Source: an uncultured Granulosicoccaceae bacterium (GTDB lineage: Bacteria; Pseudomonadota; Gammaproteobacteria; Granulosicoccales; Granulosicoccaceae). From it: a DNA stretch of 8,451 nucleotides. The position numbers were made by a program, and so were the translations under genes. The notes beneath the pieces are model-generated. The model was not told the origin of the DNA. It saw only the letters and a program-made list of their open reading frames with translations, and searched no databases. Numbering within the stretch: position 1 is the first letter of the stretch; each line of letters begins with the position of its first letter. Positions 1 through 5,940 of this stretch are shown one piece after another. The stretch spans positions 1 through 8,451 of the forward strand of contig CALFBL010000198.1 in NCBI GenBank assembly GCA_937951695.1, written 5' to 3'.

Positions 1-2
1 TA

Positions 3-31
3 TTGACACCCTACCAATAAGTAGGTAGGCT
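3..31 (+). promoter_or_regulatory. candidate tetR promoter
   Basis: A perfect -35 hexamer TTGACA lies at 3-8. After a 17-bp spacer comes a weak -10, TAGGCT, at 26-31, which keeps the three most conserved positions (T1, A2, T6). Transcription would then start near 38, essentially at the tetR ATG at 39. The spacer is largely filled by the operator-like element at 11-28, as expected for an autorepressed TetR gene. The promoter is inferred from sequence only. The -10 is poor and another start is possible. Confidence 0.5.
11..28. promoter_or_regulatory. candidate TetR-family operator (autoregulatory)
   Basis: The sequence CTACCAATAAGTAGGTAG is an imperfect inverted repeat with half-sites CTACC and GGTAG. 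It matches 15 of 18 bases of the core of the perfect palindrome at 638-655, on the other side of tetR. It lies between the -35 and -10 hexamers of the predicted tetR promoter, so a bound dimer would block RNA polymerase. Assignment to the neighbouring TetR protein is an inference from proximity and duplication. Confidence 0.6.
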
Positions 32-38
32 ACTTCTC

Positions 39-605
39 ATGTTGAGAATATCGACAAGAGATCAGATATTAAATATTGCGCAAGCGTTGGCGCAAACGCG
101 TGGATTCAATGCGTTCAGCTATGCCGATATTGCTGAGGAGTTGGGCATTAGAAACGCGAGTATCCACCACCATTTTCCGTCTAAATTAGATCTGGAAGCT
201 GAGTTGCTATCTCGTTATAGATCCGTTTTTGTCAACGAATTGAGTAACATTAGATCTGAAGAAGCAAAAAGTGCTGGGTGCTTGCAGCGCTACACGCAGC
301 TATATTTTGACACGCTGAAAAGTCACCGCGTATGTTTAGGTGGCATGATGGCCTCTGATGTTGGTGCGTTGCCAGACGTGCTAGCACCATCGCTCAACGC
401 TTTTTTTGAAGAGCAGCTAGAGTGGTTGACGAGTGTGCTACGTACCGGTAAAAAGAATGGAGAACTGAACTATTCAGGCTCAGCTGAATCCCAAGCAAAC
501 CTATTGCTAGCGGCTCTACAAGGAGGGCTCATGATAACAAATGCCACGAACGATGAAGCCATTTTTATGAGTATGAGCAAAACACTCCTGGCACAGTTGA
601 AGTGA
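39..605 (+). CDS. TetR/AcrR-family transcriptional regulator
   Basis: This is a 188-residue one-component repressor with the usual TetR layout. Residues about 8-55 form the N-terminal DNA-binding domain, whose helix-turn-helix includes FSYADIAEELGI and the signature SIHHHFPSKLDL. Residues about 60-188 form an all-helical ligand-binding and dimerisation domain. It has cysteines at 81 and 99, the latter in RVCLGGMMASD. A stop at 18-20 limits the start to ATG 39 or the adjacent TTG 42. There is no good Shine-Dalgarno, only an AGG nine bases upstream, and the predicted transcript starts almost at the ATG. Two operator-like palindromes bracket the gene, suggesting autoregulation. The inducer and target genes cannot be named; a target could lie left of the window. 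By eye the gene is more AT-rich than the cluster at 1238-8394, consistent with an accessory gene. Confidence 0.93.
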   Translation: MLRISTRDQILNIAQALAQTRGFNAFSYADIAEELGIRNASIHHHFPSKLDLEAELLSRYRSVFVNELSNIRSEEAKSAGCLQRYTQLYFDTLKSHRVCLGGMMASDVGALPDVLAPSLNAFFEEQLEWLTSVLRTGKKNGELNYSGSAESQANLLLAALQGGLMITNATNDEAIFMSMSKTLLAQLK

Positions 606-628
606 AGTATTCGAGAGTAGGTTTTTTT

Positions 629-664
629 GCCTTGAAACTACCTACTAGTAGGTAGTTTCAAGGC
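629..664. promoter_or_regulatory. perfect 36-bp palindrome with TetR-operator-like core
   Basis: The segment from GCCTTGAAACTACCTACT through its exact reverse complement is a perfect palindrome centred between 646 and 647. The inner 18 bp (638-655), CTACCTACTAGTAGGTAG, match 15 of 18 bases of the element in the tetR promoter. It starts 23 bp after the tetR stop codon. A run of seven T lies just upstream (622-628), but neither strand has a T-tract after the hairpin, so it is not a canonical intrinsic terminator. The best reading is a second, near-ideal operator; a hairpin acting in tetR mRNA 3'-end formation is the alternative. Confidence 0.6.
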
Positions 665-769
665 TCAGGTAGCTTGATCGTAATAGCCCAGAAAAAATGA
701 TGAATGAGAAAAATTTAAGTCGCAGGGTTTTCGGATCGAACGCCGTCGCAGGCTCCTAGTGTTTTTCGG

Positions 770-796
770 TTTACATTCAGAATCTATTTTTATTCT
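770..796 (+). promoter_or_regulatory. possible rpmE promoter (weak)
   Basis: TTTACA (770-775) resembles a -35 and TATTCT (791-796) a -10, but the 15-bp spacing is short. An interrupted inverted repeat, AGAAT at 779-783 and ATTCT at 792-796, overlaps it and could be a regulator site. It does not look like a recognised Zur box. This is only a candidate for driving the L31 gene 50 bp downstream. Confidence 0.25.
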
Positions 797-845
797 CATA
801 GCAGTAGAACGTGAAAATCTAACTTTTAATCAGGGGTATTAAACG

Positions 846-1052
846 ATGAAAAAGCATACGCATCCTGTCACCATGGCAACTGTATTTACCTGTGGGAACT
901 GCGGTACCGAAATAGCTGTAAGCTCTACGGTAAAGGCAATTGCAAAGCTTGATACATGCTCGAGTTGTCATCCAGCCTATACCGGCATAGAAGTTCAGCA
1001 GGCGTCTGGTAGTAAGATTGATGCTTTTAACGCTCGTTATGGCAGAAAGTAG
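846..1052 (+). CDS. rpmE: 50S ribosomal protein L31 (zinc-ligand form)
   Basis: This 68-residue protein has the bacterial L31 layout: N-terminal MKKHTHP, a first cysteine pair C16/C19, a second pair in CSSCHPAYTG (C38/C41), and the C-terminal DAFNARYG motif. L31 sits on the large subunit at the intersubunit bridge with the 30S head. The cysteines mark the zinc-containing type A form, not the cysteine-free type B form. In E. coli L31, as I recall it, the first pair is CXC; here it is CXXC. The start is supported by the conserved HP at residues 6-7 and by AGGGG at 832-836, nine bases before the ATG. The gene is monocistronic on the plus strand, downstream of tetR and convergent with ihfA. Whether it is the only L31 gene or a paralogue cannot be told from this window. 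Confidence 0.92.
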   Translation: MKKHTHPVTMATVFTCGNCGTEIAVSSTVKAIAKLDTCSSCHPAYTGIEVQQASGSKIDAFNARYGRK

Positions 1053-1237
1053 TGGGTAGGTTGATTACCCTGTGCACATTCCAACTCAGACCGACGGTTG
1101 GCGAAGCGCTTTACAGGCTTTTCAATTCTGGAAATTCCTGCTCCCAGTAACCCAACATATGCGGCTTCACGGCGCATCAATCGCGCACTTTACCAAGGGT
1201 GAATTACCGCTTGTTGGGTATTGTGGGGAGTTTTATA

Positions 1238-1537
1238 TCAGGACTGATTTCCAGCATAAGCCTCTACCCGTTGTTTTAGTTTTTGACCGGGGCGGAACGT
1301 GACTACTCGGCGGGCCGAAATGGGAATTTCTTCACCGGTTTTCGGATTTCTGCCCGGTCTTTCGCCCTTATTACGCAATACAAAATTGCCGAAACCAGAC
1401 AATTTTACGTCATGACCGGCTTCTAATGACGTTCGAACCTCTTCGAAGAACTGATCGACGAACTCTTTCGCCTCTCGTTTGTTCAGCCCGAGTTCATCGA
1501 ACAACATCTCAGCGATTGCAGCTTTCGTTAACGCCAT
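1238..1537 (-). CDS. ihfA: integration host factor subunit alpha
   Basis: This 99-residue protein, the same length as E. coli IHF alpha, heterodimerises with IHF beta to bend DNA sharply in nucleoid organisation, transcription, recombination and replication initiation. It has the DNABII fold: an N-terminal helical dimerisation part (about 1-45), the KLSGFGNF turn (46-52), and the beta-arm RPGRNPKTGEEIPI (60-73), whose Pro65 is the intercalating residue. The sequence RRVVTFRPGQKLK follows. The MALTKA start and length favour the alpha subunit over beta or HU. The gene begins 3 nt after pheT. Its Shine-Dalgarno GAGG (1545-1548) lies inside the last pheT codons, so the two are probably translationally coupled. 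No intrinsic terminator is visible after the stop. Confidence 0.97.
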   Translation of the reverse strand: MALTKAAIAEMLFDELGLNKREAKEFVDQFFEEVRTSLEAGHDVKLSGFGNFVLRNKGERPGRNPKTGEEIPISARRVVTFRPGQKLKQRVEAYAGNQS

Positions 1538-1540
1538 GAT

Positions 1541-3973
1541 TTAACCTCGAAGTTCAGCACCCAATTTGGTTGTTACAGCTAACATGATCGCGTCTACTGC
1601 CGCCTCCACTTCCTGCTCTTCTAGAGTGCGTGAAAAGTCTTGCAGAATCAAGCCAATAGCGACACTCTTCTTGCCTGTGTCGACGTTATCGCCTTCGTAC
1701 ACGTCAAACGCTCGCACTGACTGCACTATGGTAGGCGCAGCCTGCTTGATACAGGCCTCAAGCGTTACCCAAGGAAGCTCAGAATTCACCACTAACGCTA
1801 GATCACGACGCACATTCGGGTATTTTGACACTGGCTTAATGGCTGGTAATAACGCTGTTTGCAGGGTTTTCAATGCTACCTCAAACACCACAGGTGCATG
1901 GTTAAGATCGAGCTCCCTTAGCAAACCTGGGTTCAGGCGACCGATGTAGCCGACCGGCACACCGTTGGACAATACGCAGGAGCGCTGACCCGGATGCAGG
2001 GTGTCCAGCGTGCATTCGCCAAACGTCACAGCACTGCCGTTGGCGCTGCGTATCAGTGCCTCCAAGTCTGCCTTAATGTCAAAGAAATCCACCTCGTTTG
2101 CATCGCTGGCCCAGCCTTCAGGCTGTCTTGAACCCACCGCTAATCCAGCCAGCATGGTTTGCTGTATCAAGCCATGTCCGATCTGCAGATCATCGTGGAA
2201 GTTGGCGTCCAGCATGGAGTCTGCCACAGTATTCGAGGCCTGTAAAAAACGCAAACCGCTTTCAAAAATTCGCATCTCGTTCAACTGCCGACTTTGATTG
2301 CGACGCTGTGTGTCGAGCAACCCACCTAATAAGGTCGTGCGCATCACAGCGAGGTCAGTGGAGATCGGGTTAGCCAACGGTAAGGCTGCGAGGTCCGGGC
2401 GTAAAGTGTTTTGCTGTTCCGCATCAACGAAACTGTAGGTGACGACTTCCTGATAACCACGATTGACCAGATGCTGCTTGATCGCGATCAGCGGCACCGC
2501 CGTCTCTTTTACGTCCAGGAACACCGGACTGTGTCCAGGCGAAGTTCGCGGCAGCGAATCAAAGCCGTTCACCCGCGCCACCTCTTCGATAAAATCCTCT
2601 TCGATGCGAAGGTCGTAGCGGTGACTCGGCGGCATCACCACCCAGTCGTCGCCTTGCGATTCCACGCTGACACCCAAGCGCTTTAAAATGCGTTCCACGT
2701 TAGCAGGCTCCGGCTTCACACCAATGATACGGTGCAGCCGGGACCGACGCAGTAACACAGGCGATCCCAGTGGCAGATTGTGCGAATCCTGCCAGTCGCT
2801 CACGGTGCCCGGTAACCCACCGCTTAAGTTTAACAACATTCCCGTGGCGTACTCAATAGCGTCCTTTTGCAGCTTCGGATCCACGCCCCGTTCGAAACGC
2901 TGAGAAGATTCGGTATGACAGCCGTATTGCCGCGGCTTGCCGATCGTTCGCTCGGGTAGAAACAACGCCGACTCAAACAAAATGTTTGTGCTCTGTTCAT
3001 CCACCGCGGTGCTCGCACCGCCCATGATGCCGGCAATGCCAATGGCACCGCTGTCATCGGCGATAACAGTCGTGTCACCGGTGAGCTTTACCGTGCGACC
3101 ATCCAGCAGTTCAAGGGCTTCGCCTTCACCCGCTTCACGCACTTGTATATTGCCTTGCACCTTATCCAGATCGAACGCATGCATCGGCTGACCGAGCTCG
3201 AGCATCACGTAGTTGGTCACATCTACCGCTGGGTTAATCGCTCGAACCCCGGCGCGACGTAAGCGTTCCGTTAACCACACAGGCGAGGGCCGGGTGAGGT
3301 CCACATCGCGAATCACGCGACTGCAGTAGCGTACGCATGACGAGCCAGGTTCCACACGAACCAGCCACTCTTCTTTGTGCTGAGGAGCGATGTTGGTAAT
3401 TTCGTGCAGCAGCATCGATACATCGTTTTTTGCACACAAATCTCTGGCGATGCCGCGGATGCTCAAGCAATCGCCTCGATCGGGGGTGAGTTCGATAGCG
3501 ATGATGTTGTCGTTTAATTCCAAAAACGAGGACAACGAGTCCCCAACAGGCGCTGACTCGGGCAATTCCATGATGCCCTCGTTACTCTCCGACAATCTCA
3601 ACTCGGCCGCCGAACACAGCATGCCCGAGGAGTCTTCACCGCGCAGTTTGGCCGCCTTTATTTGCATCCCGCTGGGCATCGTACCGCCGACCATAACGAA
3701 CGCTGTGACCAAACCCAGACGGGCATTAGGTGCCCCGCAGACCACTTGCACAAGATCAGACATACCGCAGTCGACGTCGCAAATTTGCAACTTCTTCGCG
3801 TCAGGATGAGGCCGAATCTTGTCAATGCGAGCGATGACCACTTTTTTGAAGTCGGGCTGAGCAGACACCACCTCGTCCACTTCCAAACCCAAAAACGTCA
3901 GTTGGTCGGCCAGTGTCTCGGTATCAGCCGGCGGATTGACCCACTCGCGTAACCAGTTCTCTGAGAATTTCAT
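1541..3973 (-). CDS. pheT: phenylalanine--tRNA ligase, beta subunit
   Basis: This is the 810-residue beta subunit of the cytoplasmic alpha2-beta2 PheRS, slightly longer than the roughly 795 residues of E. coli. Domains in order: N-terminal segment MKFSENWLREWV; an EMAP-like tRNA-binding domain at about 40-150 (VVIARIDKIRPHPDAKKLQI); the B3/B4 domain at about 205-385, which hydrolyses mischarged Tyr-tRNA-Phe; a B5 domain at about 405-475 with the acidic stretch DLRIEEDFIEEVARVNGF; a catalytic-like core at about 490-700; and a C-terminal FDX-ACB anticodon-binding domain at about 712-808 (SKYPNVRRDLALVV). The ATG is preceded by GGAG (3980-3983) at six bases. The gene follows pheS by 27 nt and precedes ihfA by 3 nt. 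No frameshift or truncation is seen. Confidence 0.97.
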   Translation of the reverse strand: MKFSENWLREWVNPPADTETLADQLTFLGLEVDEVVSAQPDFKKVVIARIDKIRPHPDAKKLQICDVDCGMSDLVQVVCGAPNARLGLVTAFVMVGGTMPSGMQIKAAKLRGEDSSGMLCSAAELRLSESNEGIMELPESAPVGDSLSSFLELNDNIIAIELTPDRGDCLSIRGIARDLCAKNDVSMLLHEITNIAPQHKEEWLVRVEPGSSCVRYCSRVIRDVDLTRPSPVWLTERLRRAGVRAINPAVDVTNYVMLELGQPMHAFDLDKVQGNIQVREAGEGEALELLDGRTVKLTGDTTVIADDSGAIGIAGIMGGASTAVDEQSTNILFESALFLPERTIGKPRQYGCHTESSQRFERGVDPKLQKDAIEYATGMLLNLSGGLPGTVSDWQDSHNLPLGSPVLLRRSRLHRIIGVKPEPANVERILKRLGVSVESQGDDWVVMPPSHRYDLRIEEDFIEEVARVNGFDSLPRTSPGHSPVFLDVKETAVPLIAIKQHLVNRGYQEVVTYSFVDAEQQNTLRPDLAALPLANPISTDLAVMRTTLLGGLLDTQRRNQSRQLNEMRIFESGLRFLQASNTVADSMLDANFHDDLQIGHGLIQQTMLAGLAVGSRQPEGWASDANEVDFFDIKADLEALIRSANGSAVTFGECTLDTLHPGQRSCVLSNGVPVGYIGRLNPGLLRELDLNHAPVVFEVALKTLQTALLPAIKPVSKYPNVRRDLALVVNSELPWVTLEACIKQAAPTIVQSVRAFDVYEGDNVDTGKKSVAIGLILQDFSRTLEEQEVEAAVDAIMLAVTTKLGAELRG

Positions 3974-4000
3974 ACGTCGCTCCGCTCTCGATAAAACAAC

Positions 4001-4990
4001 CTAATTGAACTGCGCCAAAAAGCGCATGTCGTTCTCGTAGAACTGACGTAGGTCGGTCACCCCGTAGCGCAACATCGCGAGGCGCTCCACCCCCAAGCCA
4101 AACGCGTAACCGGTCCATGCTTCCGAATCGATCCGCACCGAACGAAACACCGCCGGGTGCACCACACCCGAACCCAGCACTTCCAGCCACGGTCCCTGGT
4201 TGATTCGGATGTCCACTTCAGCGGACGGCTCGGTAAACGGAAAATAAGACGGACGAAATCGTATCTCGCAATCGTCCTGATCAAAAAAACGTTGTAGAAA
4301 ACCTTCTAGATGGCCCATCAGATCCGTTAACCCCACGTCTCTGTCAACCAATAAACCTTCAACTTGGTGAAACATAGGTGAATGAGTCTGATCCGAATCG
4401 CAGCGATACACCCGCCCTGGGGCGAGAATTCGCATCGGTGGTTTGTTGTCCGTCATATGACGAATCTGCACTGACGAGGTGTGCGTACGCAGCAGCCGGG
4501 CGGCATCAAAATAGAAGGTATCGTGCATCGCACGAGCGGGATGGTGGGCTGGAATATTCAACGCCTCAAAGTTGTGGAAATCGTCTTCAATCTCGGGCCC
4601 GTGCACCGTGCTGAAACCCAGCGATCCGAACAGAGCACAGATGCGCTCAATGGTTAACGTCACAGGGTGCAAACCGCCGGCAAAACCGCTTCGACCCGGC
4701 AAGGACACATCCAACGCATCGGCGGTGAGCTTCTCCGCCAGAGCGTGCTGTTCCAGCACAATTTTGCGCTCGTCCAGTAACGCTTGGACCTGCACCTTAA
4801 TTTTATTCACCGCTTGACCAGCGGCCGGTTTCTCTTCCTTTGGCAACTGCCCGATGGCTTTCAGCGAATCGGTCAAGCGACCTTTCTTACCCAACAATTC
4901 CACACGCGCCTGCTCGAGTGCATCAGGGGATGCGGCATCGGCAATGATGTTTTGCGCATCGGTGAGCAGTTGATCTAAGTTCAGTGCCAT
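4001..4990 (-). CDS. pheS: phenylalanine--tRNA ligase, alpha subunit
   Basis: This 329-residue catalytic subunit (E. coli about 327) ligates Phe to tRNA-Phe together with PheT. It has an N-terminal coiled-coil arm (about 1-85) that grips tRNA, then a class II core: ISO-like LHPVTLTIERI, the GPEIEDDFHNFEALNIPAHHPAR region (131-153), motif 2 GRVYRCDSDQTHSPMFHQ (192-209), FRPSYFPFTEPSAEVD (245-260), and motif 3 GLGVERLAMLRYG (298-310). The frame is open further upstream to a TTG at 5050, but that would add 20 Phe-rich residues encoded by the terminator T-tract. The ATG at 4990 aligns with the family N-terminus. The Shine-Dalgarno is weak (AAGTAGA), so initiation may be modest. The stop is TAG. 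Confidence 0.96.
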   Translation of the reverse strand: MALNLDQLLTDAQNIIADAASPDALEQARVELLGKKGRLTDSLKAIGQLPKEEKPAAGQAVNKIKVQVQALLDERKIVLEQHALAEKLTADALDVSLPGRSGFAGGLHPVTLTIERICALFGSLGFSTVHGPEIEDDFHNFEALNIPAHHPARAMHDTFYFDAARLLRTHTSSVQIRHMTDNKPPMRILAPGRVYRCDSDQTHSPMFHQVEGLLVDRDVGLTDLMGHLEGFLQRFFDQDDCEIRFRPSYFPFTEPSAEVDIRINQGPWLEVLGSGVVHPAVFRSVRIDSEAWTGYAFGLGVERLAMLRYGVTDLRQFYENDMRFLAQFN

Positions 4991-5004
4991 AGGATCTACT
5001 TGTT

Positions 5005-5058
5005 TCAGTCTAAGTAAAAAAGGGTCAGACAAAAAAAAGGGAAAGACCAACCCGGCAT
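5005..5058 (-). CDS. candidate Phe-rich leader ORF (pheM-like position)
   Basis: This is a 17-codon ORF between rplT and pheS, MPGWSFPFFCLTLFYLD, with four Phe codons (residues 6, 8, 9, 14) plus Tyr15. E. coli has the Phe-rich pheM leader peptide, which controls attenuation of pheST, in exactly this place. The fit is imperfect here. The ATG lies in the loop of the terminator hairpin (5039-5076), and its T-tract encodes two of the Phe codons. A ribosome could therefore not reach them before the hairpin forms. The nearest Shine-Dalgarno-like AAGG is 11 bases away. The ORF may simply be poly-T read as Phe. Confidence 0.3.
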   Translation of the reverse strand: MPGWSFPFFCLTLFYLD

Positions 5059-5076
5059 CGCCAGTTGGACCTTCCC
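5031..5076 (-). terminator. intrinsic terminator / attenuator between rplT and pheS
   Basis: On the minus strand, GGGAAGGTCCAAC (5064-5076) pairs with GTTGGTCTTTCCC (5039-5051). This gives 11 Watson-Crick pairs, one G-U and one U-U mismatch, with a further GGC/GCC pairing inside the loop. Eight T (5031-5038) follow immediately. It starts 29 nt after the rplT stop and ends 40 nt before pheS. Placed inside an otherwise continuous cluster, it should reduce read-through into pheST, or act as an attenuator if an antiterminator exists. The segment CCCTT just after the rplT stop could pair with the AAGGG at the foot of the hairpin. Confidence 0.85.
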
Positions 5077-5105
5077 TTCGTCGATAAGGCGCGCCCCTGT
5101 AAGGG

Positions 5106-5471
5106 TTACGATTGCCGAGCTAACCCAGCTTTGGCCTTATCGACAATGGCGGTAAACGCCATCGCATCAGCGATTGCGATGTCGGCCAACATTTTTCGAT
5201 CGACTTCAATCTCAGCGATTTTCAGCCCCTGCATCATGCGGCTGTAGGTCAGACCGTTCTCACGCGCTGCGGCATTGATTCGTGCAATCCATAAGCGACG
5301 GAACATACGCTTCTTAGCTTTGCGATCGCGGTAAGCGTATTGGCCGGCTTTGGTAACGGCTTGTTTGGCAACTCGAAAGACCCGGCTACGTGCGCCGCGG
5401 TATCCTTTCGCCTGCTTTAAAATTTTCTTGTGGCTGGCTCTCGCCGTGACGCCGCGTTTTACTCTTGGCAT
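5106..5471 (-). CDS. rplT: 50S ribosomal protein L20
   Basis: This 121-residue basic protein (E. coli 118) binds 23S rRNA early in 50S assembly. In studied bacteria it also represses its own operon by binding leader mRNA. The long basic N-terminal extension MPRVKRGVTARASHKKILKQ is followed by RGARSRVFRVAKQAV and the globular RNA-binding part with RLWIARINAAARENGLTYSRMM (about 60-81). The ATG is preceded by AAGGAG at eight bases. That Shine-Dalgarno overlaps the rpmI stop codon (TAAGGAG), and the two genes are only 12 nt apart, so coupled translation with rpmI is likely. Confidence 0.97.
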   Translation of the reverse strand: MPRVKRGVTARASHKKILKQAKGYRGARSRVFRVAKQAVTKAGQYAYRDRKAKKRMFRRLWIARINAAARENGLTYSRMMQGLKIAEIEVDRKMLADIAIADAMAFTAIVDKAKAGLARQS

Positions 5472-5483
5472 TTCACAATCTCC

Positions 5484-5687
5484 TTAGCGCAGGTTAGGCA
5501 GCATACGTTTTATGAGAACCACATCGCTGTCGTGCACCATGGATGCGCCGCGAAGATGACGCTTTCGCTTAGTGCTTTTTTTTGTGAGGATATGGCGCCG
5601 GTGAGACTGCTTACGCTTGTAACCACCGGACCCTGTGCGCTTGAAACGCTTGGCCGCCCCGCTGACGGACTTTTGCTTATTCGACAC
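5484..5687 (-). CDS. rpmI: 50S ribosomal protein L35
   Basis: This is a 67-residue, very basic protein of the large subunit. The L35 signature is clear: GAAKRFKRTGSGGYKRKQ (10-27), then RHILTKKSTKRKRHLRG (31-47). The start codon is GTG (5685-5687), preceded by AGGAG (5696-5700) at eight bases. The N-terminus MSNKQKSVS is a few residues longer than in E. coli. It lies downstream of a 253-nt structured gap after infC and 12 nt before rplT. That gap contains a terminator-like hairpin, so rpmI-rplT expression is probably controlled separately from infC. Confidence 0.95.
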   Translation of the reverse strand: MSNKQKSVSGAAKRFKRTGSGGYKRKQSHRRHILTKKSTKRKRHLRGASMVHDSDVVLIKRMLPNLR

Positions 5688-5709
5688 TGTTCGAACTCCT
5701 GAAAATTAT

Positions 5710-5771
5710 GTGGGCCATCACGCCCCACCCATAGTTCACCCATGACGTCGTAGTGTCTGTACGTCATTGGG
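5710..5771 (-). promoter_or_regulatory. structured rpmI leader: hairpins ahead of the Shine-Dalgarno
   Basis: On the minus strand, CCCAATGACGT (5761-5771) pairs with ACGTCATGGG (5739-5748), giving ten pairs with one bulged A around a 12-nt loop. Next, GTGGG (5724-5728) pairs with CCCAC (5710-5714), ending nine bases before the rpmI Shine-Dalgarno. ATGGGTG occurs twice (5726-5732 and 5737-5743 on the plus-strand scale), so either copy could pair with the upstream CCCA, allowing alternative folds. In E. coli, L20 represses rpmI-rplT translation by binding structures in this interval. A similar role is inferred from position only. Confidence 0.5.
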
Positions 5772-5789
5772 CGGCGAACCCTCAACCAC

Positions 5790-5819
5790 AAAAAAACGGG
5801 TTTCAGGCGCTGGCGCCCG
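5790..5819 (-). terminator. terminator-like hairpin in the infC-rpmI gap
   Basis: On the minus strand, CGGG (5816-5819) pairs with CCCG (5797-5800), and within it GGCG-CCAG-CGCC can form an inner stem. The outer stem is followed directly by seven T (5790-5796). It lies 121 nt after the infC stop and about 100 nt before rpmI. The stem is interrupted (unpaired TGAAA on one side), so termination may be partial. This suits an attenuator between infC and rpmI-rplT. Confidence 0.6.
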
Positions 5820-5888
5820 ATACAGCACAGGGACTCCCAGTCTTTACGTTTTTCACGCTCGATCCAAACGCAGTCGAACGATCCTCAA

Positions 5889-5894
5889 ATTGTA
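5889..5894 (-). promoter_or_regulatory. possible -10 element for an rpmI-rplT promoter
   Basis: The minus strand reads TACAAT here, a five-of-six match to the sigma-70 -10 consensus, 195 nt before the rpmI start codon. No good -35 is found at 17 bp (AGGCAC). A transcript from it would include the terminator-like hairpin and the rpmI leader hairpins. Low confidence. Confidence 0.2.
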
Positions 5895-5940
5895 CCTCAG
5901 ACCATCCCTGCGTGCCTTAGCGGGATTTGATCCCTAATGC

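Noticed and set aside
719..752. 8-bp direct repeat GTCGCAGG at 719-726 and 745-752, with a TTCGATC-like T-loop on the minus strand between them
   Set aside because: The flanking bases do not form a five-pair T-stem or any other tRNA arm, and one 8-bp repeat is too short to call an attachment site or target duplication.
1054..1070. GGGTA / TACCC hairpin directly after the rpmE stop
   Set aside because: Only five to six pairs and no T-tract follow, so it cannot be called a terminator.
1037..1177. 46-codon minus-strand ORF (begins MRREAAYVGLLGAG) in the convergent gap
   Set aside because: No clear ribosome binding site, it overlaps the 3' end of rpmE antisense, and it has no recognised motif. 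It could be a remnant, but the sequence alone cannot support a gene.
1150..1219. Inverted repeat ACCCAACA (1150-1157) / TGTTGGGT (1212-1219) downstream of ihfA
   Set aside because: The 54-base loop and absence of a T-tract make it a poor terminator; eight bases can match by chance.
1072..1302. 76-codon plus-strand ORF starting at GTG, between rpmE and ihfA
   Set aside because: No Shine-Dalgarno, no recognisable family, and the last third is antisense to the conserved 3' end of ihfA.
4991..5050. N-terminal extension of PheS from TTG 5050
   Set aside because: It would be encoded by the terminator stem and T-tract, and family alignment places the start at ATG 4990.
5510..5791. 93-codon minus-strand ORF across the infC-rpmI gap
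   Set aside because: It overlaps most of rpmI in another frame, lacks a recognisable domain and runs through the structured leader; a shadow frame.
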